Source: Streptomyces scabichelini (GTDB lineage Bacteria > Actinomycetota > Actinomycetes > Streptomycetales > Streptomycetaceae). Taken from it: a DNA stretch of 64,000 nt. The stretch is taken from the NCBI RefSeq assembly GCF_011045015.1, contig NZ_JAAKZY010000008.1, positions 40,742-104,741 on the forward strand, in the 5' to 3' direction. This document shows, piece after piece, positions 58,423 through 64,000 of this stretch; the stretch's first letter is position 1, and every line of letters starts with the position of its first letter. The notes beneath the pieces were generated by a model that saw only the letters and a list, made by a program, of their open reading frames with translations, did not search any database and had not been told where the DNA came from. The position numbers and the translations under genes were made by a program.

Positions 58423-59634
58423 TCACACCCGCCCCAACGCCTCCAGCACCCGCCGCCCCACCTCACGCCCAATCGGAAGCGAAGCGGTAGCCGCAGGGGA
58501 CGGCGCGTTCAGCACATGCACAGTCCGCGCCCCCTCCCGAAGAAGGAAGTCATCCACCAGCGTGCCGTCCCGAAGCACCGCCTGCGCACGAACGCCCGCA
58601 GCCGCCGGAACCAGGTCGTCCGGAGTCACCGCGGGCAGCAACCGCCGCACCGCCTCAGTGAACGCCGCCTTCGACACCGAACGCCGCAGCTCACCCCCGC
58701 CGTACCGCCAGTGCCGCCGAGCTATCCGCCAGGAACCGGGCCAGGCGAGAGTGGCGCCCAGCTCACGCACCCGGACGGTGGACCATCCGTAGCCCTCGCG
58801 GGCCAGCGCCGGCACCGCGTTCGGCCCGATGTGGACGCCCCCGTCGATGCCGCGCGTGAGATGCACTCCGAGGAAGGGAAACGCCGGGTCCGGCACCGGA
58901 TACACGAGCCCGTTCACCAGCGAGGGCCGCGTCAGCGAGTAGTACTCGCCCCGGAACGGCACGATCCGCATCCCGGGGTCGTCCCCGGCGAGACGGGCGA
59001 TCTCGTCGCAGTGCAGCCCCGCGCAGTTGACCAGCACACGCGCGCGTACGACCCTGCCGTCATCCGTACGGACGGCGACCCCGAGGTCGGGCCGCCGGTC
59101 GATGTACGTGACCTTCGTCCCGTACCGGATCTCCGCCCCGGAGGCCTCCGCGAGCTGCCGCGCGACGCCCACGAAGTCGCAGACGCCCGTCGTGGCGACG
59201 TGGATGGCGGCGAGGCCCTGGACCTCCGGCTCGTACTCGGCGATCTGGGACGAGCCGAGCTCCCGTACCGGAATGCCGTTCTCCCTGCCGCGCTGCACCA
59301 GGGCGTGCAGCCGGGGCAGCTCGTCCCGCTCCGTGGCGACGATCAGCTTGCCGGTCACGGCGTGCGCGATGCCGTACTCCGCGCAGAACTTGACCATCTC
59401 GGCGGCCCCCCGCACGGCGTACCGCGCCTTGAGGGAGCCGGGCCGGTAGTAGATCCCACTGTGGATGACCCCGCTGTTGCGCCCCGTCTGGTGCCGAGCC
59501 GGCCCCGGCTCCTTCTCCAGCACCATCACCCGAGTCCCCGGCGCGGCCCGCGTAATCGCATAAGCCGTGGACAGCCCGACGATCCCCCCGCCGACCACGA
59601 CCACATCACAGTCATAAACGATCACGCGCCGCAC
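58423..59634 (-). CDS. lhgO: L-2-hydroxyglutarate oxidase-like FAD enzyme
   Basis: 403 residues from a GTG behind GGGAGG (alternatives: 59649 or 59625). FAD-binding Rossmann motif DVVVVGGGIVGLSTAYAITR, then RHQTGRNSGVIHSGIYYRPG, and substrate-side segments FRGEYYSLTRPSLVNGLVYP and FPFLGVHLTRGIDGGVHIGP match the LhgO branch of the DAO family. It oxidises L-2-hydroxyglutarate to 2-oxoglutarate, passing electrons to oxygen or the quinone pool. It is single and not in an obvious operon; intergenic repeats lie on both sides. Confidence 0.93.
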   Translation of the reverse strand: MRRVIVYDCDVVVVGGGIVGLSTAYAITRAAPGTRVMVLEKEPGPARHQTGRNSGVIHSGIYYRPGSLKARYAVRGAAEMVKFCAEYGIAHAVTGKLIVATERDELPRLHALVQRGRENGIPVRELGSSQIAEYEPEVQGLAAIHVATTGVCDFVGVARQLAEASGAEIRYGTKVTYIDRRPDLGVAVRTDDGRVVRARVLVNCAGLHCDEIARLAGDDPGMRIVPFRGEYYSLTRPSLVNGLVYPVPDPAFPFLGVHLTRGIDGGVHIGPNAVPALAREGYGWSTVRVRELGATLAWPGSWRIARRHWRYGGGELRRSVSKAAFTEAVRRLLPAVTPDDLVPAAAGVRAQAVLRDGTLVDDFLLREGARTVHVLNAPSPAATASLPIGREVGRRVLEALGRV

Positions 59635-59710
59635 CTTCCCACCTCCCACTTAGATAGTGCACTGCGCCACTGACAACGTGCTGAAACCCCAAAATCGGCG
59701 CAGGCTCCCG

Positions 59711-59795
59711 GCCGCCGCTTGAGGGGCCGCAAGGCCCCGAAAGGGGCGCGGGGAACGGCGCGATCAACCACAGACAACCCGCAGCCCCAAATCAA
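59711..59795. repeat. Streptomyces intergenic repeat, copy 3
   Basis: GGCCCCGAAAGGGGCGCGGG followed by GAACGGCGCGATCAACCACA and ACCCGCAGCCCC, in the same orientation as copy 2. It is upstream of the oxidase and downstream of the HTH/TPR regulator. Confidence 0.8.
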
Positions 59796-59840
59796 CACCA
59801 ACCAGGCAGACGCAAAGGAACCCAGCCCCAAGTGGAGCGC

Positions 59841-61265
59841 TCACGCGGGAGCAACCAGCAACGGCCGAGCCCTCTCCCGCAACTCCACCACCCGCGGCTC
59901 ATCCCCATACGGCTCCAACCGGTGCAGAAGATCCTTCACGTACTCCGTGGTCCGGGCCGAGGAGATCCGTCCCGCCACCTCCACCGCCCGCACCCCCTGC
60001 TCACACGCCGCATCCAGGTTCCCCGACTCCAGCTCGGCAACCGCGGACACCACCAGCCGCAGGCCGTGCGACCGCACGAACTCCTCCGTCGGCTTCGACA
60101 GCGCCTGCTCCGTGAAGCGGCGGACCTGGCGCGGCGCCTTGAGATCGCGGTAGCACTCCGCGGCGTCGGCGGCGAAACGGTCGTACGAGTAGAAGCCGAG
60201 CCAGGACGGATCGTGGTCGCCGTCACGGGCCCGCTCCAGCCAGCCCTCGGCGGCCCGCAGGGCACCGCCGGCCGCATGGGCGTCACCGGCGCGCGCGTGC
60301 GCGCGTGCCTCGACCAGGCGGAAGAAGCTCATCGTGCGGGCCGTCGCGAGGCCCCGGTTGCGCTCCAGGGCGGCCTGCGCGAGGTCGACGCCCTCGTCGC
60401 CGAAGCCGCGGTACGTCGCCTGGAGGGACATGGAGGCCAGTACGTATCCCCCCAGAGGCACATCGGCCGCCGCGCGCGCGAGACGCAGCGCCTGGATGTA
60501 GTAGCGCTGGGCGGCCTCCTGCTGACCCGTGTCAAAAGCCATCCAGCCGGCGAGACGCGTGAGTTCGGCGGACGCTCCGAAGAGGGCGCGGCCGACCTCG
60601 TCCGAGTACGAGCCGAGCAGCAGCGGCGCCGCCTCCACCCGCAGACACTCCGGCACCATGGAAGAACGCCAGTCGCCGCCTCCGTACTTGGAGTCCCAGC
60701 GCCTGGCGTCCTCGGCGGCCTCACGCAGCTTCTGTACGTCGCTGTGGCCGACTTTCAGCGGTGCTCCGGAGCCCTCCACCGGGCTCGCGTCGCGGGCCAC
60801 CGAACTGTCGGCCGGGGTTATCAGCCACCGGGAGGCGGGGGTCGCGTACGCGCTCACGGCGAACGATCCGGCGAGCGACTGCCAGATGCCGCCGGAGCCG
60901 GCCCGGCGCCCGGCGAGGTCGAGACGGTACAGGTCCGTCGCCGAGCGCACGGCCTGTCCTACGTCACGGGGGAAAGCGAGGCCCACTTCCGGTGCGGGAT
61001 CCGCGTCCGCCAGACCGATCTCGTGGAGCGGTACGGGGCGGCCGAGCTTCTGGCCGATGGCCGCGGCGATGAGGTGCGGTGCCGCACCCTGCGGGACCAT
61101 GCCCTTCGACACCCAGCGTGCCACCGAGGTCTTGTCGTAGCGAAGAGTCAGTCCGCGCTGTGCGCCAAGATCGTTGACGCGACGGGCGAGGCCTGCGTTG
61201 CTGATTCCCGCGAGGGCGAGAACGGTGCCGAGTTTTTCGTTCGGCCCGCGTTGCTCCCTGGACAT
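59841..61265 (-). CDS. HTH/TPR transcriptional regulator (NsdA-like)
   Basis: 474 residues from ATG ([20 protein letters not shown]); longer frames upstream lack support. The N-terminal XRE-like helix-turn-helix region contains [33 protein letters not shown]. The rest is helical with TPR-like repeats ([32 protein letters not shown], then [20 protein letters not shown]). The layout is that of the NsdA-type regulators that influence sporulation and antibiotic production in Streptomyces; this is by resemblance only. It is monocistronic. Confidence 0.85.
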   Translation of the reverse strand: MSREQRGPNEKLGTVLALAGISNAGLARRVNDLGAQRGLTLRYDKTSVARWVSKGMVPQGAAPHLIAAAIGQKLGRPVPLHEIGLADADPAPEVGLAFPRDVGQAVRSATDLYRLDLAGRRAGSGGIWQSLAGSFAVSAYATPASRWLITPADSSVARDASPVEGSGAPLKVGHSDVQKLREAAEDARRWDSKYGGGDWRSSMVPECLRVEAAPLLLGSYSDEVGRALFGASAELTRLAGWMAFDTGQQEAAQRYYIQALRLARAAADVPLGGYVLASMSLQATYRGFGDEGVDLAQAALERNRGLATARTMSFFRLVEARAHARAGDAHAAGGALRAAEGWLERARDGDHDPSWLGFYSYDRFAADAAECYRDLKAPRQVRRFTEQALSKPTEEFVRSHGLRLVVSAVAELESGNLDAACEQGVRAVEVAGRISSARTTEYVKDLLHRLEPYGDEPRVVELRERARPLLVAPA

Positions 61266-61925
61266 GCGCCACCCCTCGACACAGACGGCTGCCGCGTTGG
61301 CATAACCACGCGGCATTCGTAAACCCAGCGTAGTTCGCCGCATCCCAAGCGTTAAGAGGCATAGTTCCGGATGGCGGGATTGTGGTCCGTAGAGAAGTAC
61401 GCAGCGTTGTGGCGTGCTCCCGGTGTGTGGCTGTGCGCCCGGCCGTGCGCTCTTCTCCGGCCACCGTCGAAGCGCTTCCATGAATCCTGCGTGGGTCGGC
61501 CCGCTGTACTGGATCCAGCGGGCTGGGGGACACCGCCGCCTCTTATCCCCGCGGGCGGCGGACCGGTCCGGGAGGCGAACTCCGCCTCCCGGACTGTGCG
61601 TTGCGCACAGCCTGTACGGAGCGTGTGCACACCTGTCTGTCCATCGCCGATTTGGCTGAAATTCGCCCCTGCCTTCTGAGGTCGAATATCCCTCCTACCA
61701 TGGCACTTGAGGGCGCGTTGGATGCCTTGGGGGAGCGAACCGGGGGCGCATTCGCGTCGTAATCTCCGTGCTCCGTGCGTGCGTTCGCTTCTTTGCGGGC
61801 ATCTCCTCAGGGGCGCACTCTGGGAGCTCAAGGGGCGGCAGGGACCCACCGGCGCGCCCTCTTCGTGGCAGCATGGTGCCCAGTTCGTACGGTGCACTGG
61901 TTGTCCACAGCCTGTGGAGGCGGCG
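61266..61925. other. 660-bp intergenic region
   Basis: It holds divergent upstream sequences of the HTH/TPR regulator and the asparagine-synthase-like gene. Short frames at 61371-61679 and 61414-61659 overlap but show no family. A strong hairpin at 61566-61594 suggests the end of a small transcript, perhaps an unannotated sRNA or small gene. Confidence 0.45.
61566..61594. terminator. Isolated strong hairpin
   Basis: GTCCGGGAGGCG and CGCCTCCCGGAC form a perfect 12-bp stem with a five-base loop, in the middle of a long region without a confirmed gene. Confidence 0.7.
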
Positions 61926-64000
61926 ATGCGGTGGTTGGTGGGGTGGAGCAGTACCGCCGCCGGTGCTCCTGAGACCGGCTCGGCGGGAGCCACCGGAAGC
62001 GACGGCGAGACGGTGCACCCGGTGGGGTCACAACTCCTGTGGGGCGATCCCGATCCGCTCTGGGCGGTCGGCGACTGGCGCCCCGACGAGGTGCGCGTCG
62101 TGAAGGCCGACGCACAGAACCGGATCGCCGTGCTCGGCACCTGCGGCGCCTCCGACGAACAGCTGCGCGTGGGCCTGGTCGCCGCGCGCGGAGGGGCACT
62201 TCGCCATCTGACGGCCTGGTCCGGCAGCTACACGGCCGTCGTCCAGGTGGGCCGCCGGGTGATGGTGTGCGGCGATCTGGCGGGCGCACGGCCGGTGTTC
62301 TACACCCCTTGGGCGGGCGGCACGGCGTACGCCACGGCCGCGCTGCCCCTCGCCGACCTCATCGAGGCCAACCTCGACTTCGGACACCTCGCGGCCCTGC
62401 TCGCCGCCCCCGACGTACCCGCCGCCCTGCACGACTCCACGCCCTACCTGGGCGTGCAGCGCATTCCGCCGGGGCACGCGCTGATCCTGCGCGCTGGCGC
62501 ACGCGAGATCGCCGGTTACGAACAGGTGGCCTCCCTCGCCGTCGCGGCACCCAGCGCCGACCCGGACAGCGCGATCGACGCCGTACGCGACGCCCTGGTG
62601 GACGCCGTACGAGCCCGTCTGGCCGCTCCCCGCCACGTACCCGGCGCCGATGTGGACCCGGGCCCCGTACCCGGCATGGGGCCCGCAGAGCGGCGTGCGG
62701 CGCGCGGCATGCCCGTACCCGGCATAGGAGCCGACCTCTCCGGAGGCCCCGCTTCGGGAACGCTGGCCCTCCTTGCCGCCGGACTCCCCGGCATGCCGGG
62801 CACCGTCCTGGGACATGGCACCGGCGCCGGTGAGCGTCTCCTCGCGGTCACGTTCAACGACCTCGCCGTGAAGGGACGCGAGGCGGAGCTGGAGCGCGCC
62901 GGGACGCTGGCCGCCAACCCGCGGCTGCACCACGTAGTGGTCGCCGGCGGCGAAGAAGTCCTCCCTTACGCGGAGTTGGACGGCCCGCTGACGGACGAAC
63001 CGGGCCCGTCCCTCGTGACCGCCGCCCGCCACCGCGCGCGGCTGGCCTCGGGCAGCGCGGACCACTTCACCGGGTACGGCGCCCGGCAGGTCCTGGACGC
63101 TCACCCGGCGCGCCTCGCCGACCTGCTGATGGACCGCAAGCGACGTCACCTGGTGCGCCCGGTCGCGGCGCTGGCCAAGGCGGACGGCTCGATCATGGTC
63201 CCCGCGCGCGTGTACGGCGCGGCGCGCAAGCTCGCCCGTACGCCCTATCTCGTCGGCATAGAGGGACTCGCCGACCGGCTGCTGCACAGGCGGTTCGACG
63301 AGCCGGGAGGTGCCGTGGGTGCGTCCCTCGCCGCGCTCACCTGGGCCAGACCGGGCCCTGCGGCGCGCTGGCTCACCGGCGAGGCGCTGGCTGAAGTATC
63401 GGTTCGCCTGACGGGCGCGACGACCCGGGCAAGCGTCGGCCCCGGACAGCGTCCCGGCGACTTCCGCGCGCGTGCCGCCCTCGCCCGGCACGCCGCCGAC
63501 CTCCGCATCCTGGAACAGGCCGCCGAGATCCGTTTCCAGCGGCTGCACGCCCCGTTCCTCGACAACCAGGTCGTACGCGCCTGCCGCGCCCTCCCTGAGG
63601 CCCTTCGCGTCCAGCCGGGCGCACGCGCCGCCATCCTCCGTACGGTCCTGGAGGGCGCCGGCGTCGCCGACCTCCCGCCCGGCTGGGGCGCCCCCTCCCA
63701 CGCCTCCTCCGCAGCCGCCGCCCGCACGGGCCTGCGCGCCGCCGCCGACAACCTCGTCGACCTCTTCGACACCCCCCTCCTGGCCCAGGCGGGCCTGGTC
63801 GAGGCCCGAGTGGTCCGCAAGGCCCTCCGAGCGGCAGCCGAAGGCGAACCCCTGCCCCTGGAAGGCCTCGCGGACCTCGTCTCGCTGGAACTGTGGCTCG
63901 GCCGACTCCTGGACCGCCGGGGAACCTGCTGGACGGGGACACCCGCACGGCAGCGGGCGGTGCCCGGGGGGATCGCTCCGGAGAGGGGCTGTCTCTTATA
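61926..64000 (+). CDS. Asparagine-synthase-like protein with altered ATP motif (3' end missing)
   Basis: At least 691 codons from ATG (MRWLVGWSSTAAGAPETGSA), seven bases after GTGGAGG; open to the window end. The N-terminal half resembles the glutaminase-like domain without Cys1 (WSGSYTAVVQVGRRVMVCGD, YLGVQRIPPGHALILRAG). The synthase half begins at ADLSGGPASGTLALLAAG (residues 270-287): the PP-loop SGGxDS is SGGPAS, so the usual Asp is Ala. Later parts include HFTGYGARQVLD and FLDNQVVRACRALP. From memory, this type is common in Streptomyces and of unknown function. The last codons before the edge (after about 63985) are unreliable because of adapter-like sequence. Confidence 0.85.
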   Translation, partial: MRWLVGWSSTAAGAPETGSAGATGSDGETVHPVGSQLLWGDPDPLWAVGDWRPDEVRVVKADAQNRIAVLGTCGASDEQLRVGLVAARGGALRHLTAWSGSYTAVVQVGRRVMVCGDLAGARPVFYTPWAGGTAYATAALPLADLIEANLDFGHLAALLAAPDVPAALHDSTPYLGVQRIPPGHALILRAGAREIAGYEQVASLAVAAPSADPDSAIDAVRDALVDAVRARLAAPRHVPGADVDPGPVPGMGPAERRAARGMPVPGIGADLSGGPASGTLALLAAGLPGMPGTVLGHGTGAGERLLAVTFNDLAVKGREAELERAGTLAANPRLHHVVVAGGEEVLPYAELDGPLTDEPGPSLVTAARHRARLASGSADHFTGYGARQVLDAHPARLADLLMDRKRRHLVRPVAALAKADGSIMVPARVYGAARKLARTPYLVGIEGLADRLLHRRFDEPGGAVGASLAALTWARPGPAARWLTGEALAEVSVRLTGATTRASVGPGQRPGDFRARAALARHAADLRILEQAAEIRFQRLHAPFLDNQVVRACRALPEALRVQPGARAAILRTVLEGAGVADLPPGWGAPSHASSAAAARTGLRAAADNLVDLFDTPLLAQAGLVEARVVRKALRAAAEGEPLPLEGLADLVSLELWLGRLLDRRGTCWTGTPARQRAVPGGIAPERGCLL
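63989..64000 (+). other. Sequence matching Nextera/Tn5 mosaic-end adapter
   Basis: The final 12 bases, CTGTCTCTTATA, equal the beginning of the Tn5 mosaic-end/Nextera adapter. They contrast with the GC-rich gene they interrupt and probably are an assembly artefact at a contig end. Confidence 0.8.

Overview
The window looks like a chromosomal piece of a Streptomyces or close relative. GC is very high, GTG starts and four-base start/stop overlaps are common, most regulators belong to the TetR, MarR, HxlR, AraC, GntR and ECF families, and there are Streptomyces-type intergenic repeats and a c-di-AMP riboswitch ahead of an M23 cell-wall hydrolase. The last 12 bases match the start of the Nextera/Tn5 mosaic-end adapter, so the right edge is probably the end of a draft contig.

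Region by region. 0-3.7 kb: a catabolic operon with the end of a histidinol-dehydrogenase-type enzyme, an APC permease and a thiamine-diphosphate enzyme. 3.8-8.7 kb: small exported proteins and regulators with alpha/beta hydrolases, two of which lack normal catalytic residues. 8.7-16.5 kb: a decaying block. Pairs of divergent genes have lost their shared promoter and both 5' ends, and other genes carry internal deletions or frameshifts, while some regulators and exported proteins stay intact. 16.5-25.3 kb: ordinary core-like genes (ECF sigma/anti-sigma pair, tRNA-Glu, metallophosphoesterase, zinc peptidase, DEAD-box helicase, APC permease, tRNA-Lys).

25.4-36.7 kb: an island bounded by tRNA-Lys and an imperfect copy of that tRNA's 3' end. 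It carries a compact lasso-peptide cluster (precursor, cyclase, RRE protein, protease; no transporter seen), a relaxase fragment, a broken XRE/flavoprotein pair, an RHS remnant, several small membrane or exported proteins and an excisionase-like protein. No integrase was found. 36.7-39.1 kb: a GntR regulator, two small conserved genes and a tandem-GNAT protein.

39.2-47.6 kb: the most unusual block. An MFS exporter and an MMPL/RND exporter each carry three C-terminal carboxypeptidase-regulatory-like (Ig-like) domains, and a YceI protein carries one at its N terminus. A TetR gene upstream of the MMPL gene has CGAAAC-n-GTTTCG palindromes in its promoter, and the same palindrome lies upstream of the MFS gene, which suggests one regulon. 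47.7-51 kb: a NarL-type two-component system and a lipoprotein. 50.5-53 kb: GTP cyclohydrolase II, a MarR regulator and a RibD-like protein with reversed domain order, linked by three copies of an 18-bp operator-like motif. 53-64 kb: initiator tRNA, a SpoIIE-type phosphatase, riboswitch plus M23 peptidase, PrsW protease, TrmB, an L-2-hydroxyglutarate oxidase-like enzyme, an HTH/TPR regulator and a truncated asparagine-synthase-like gene.
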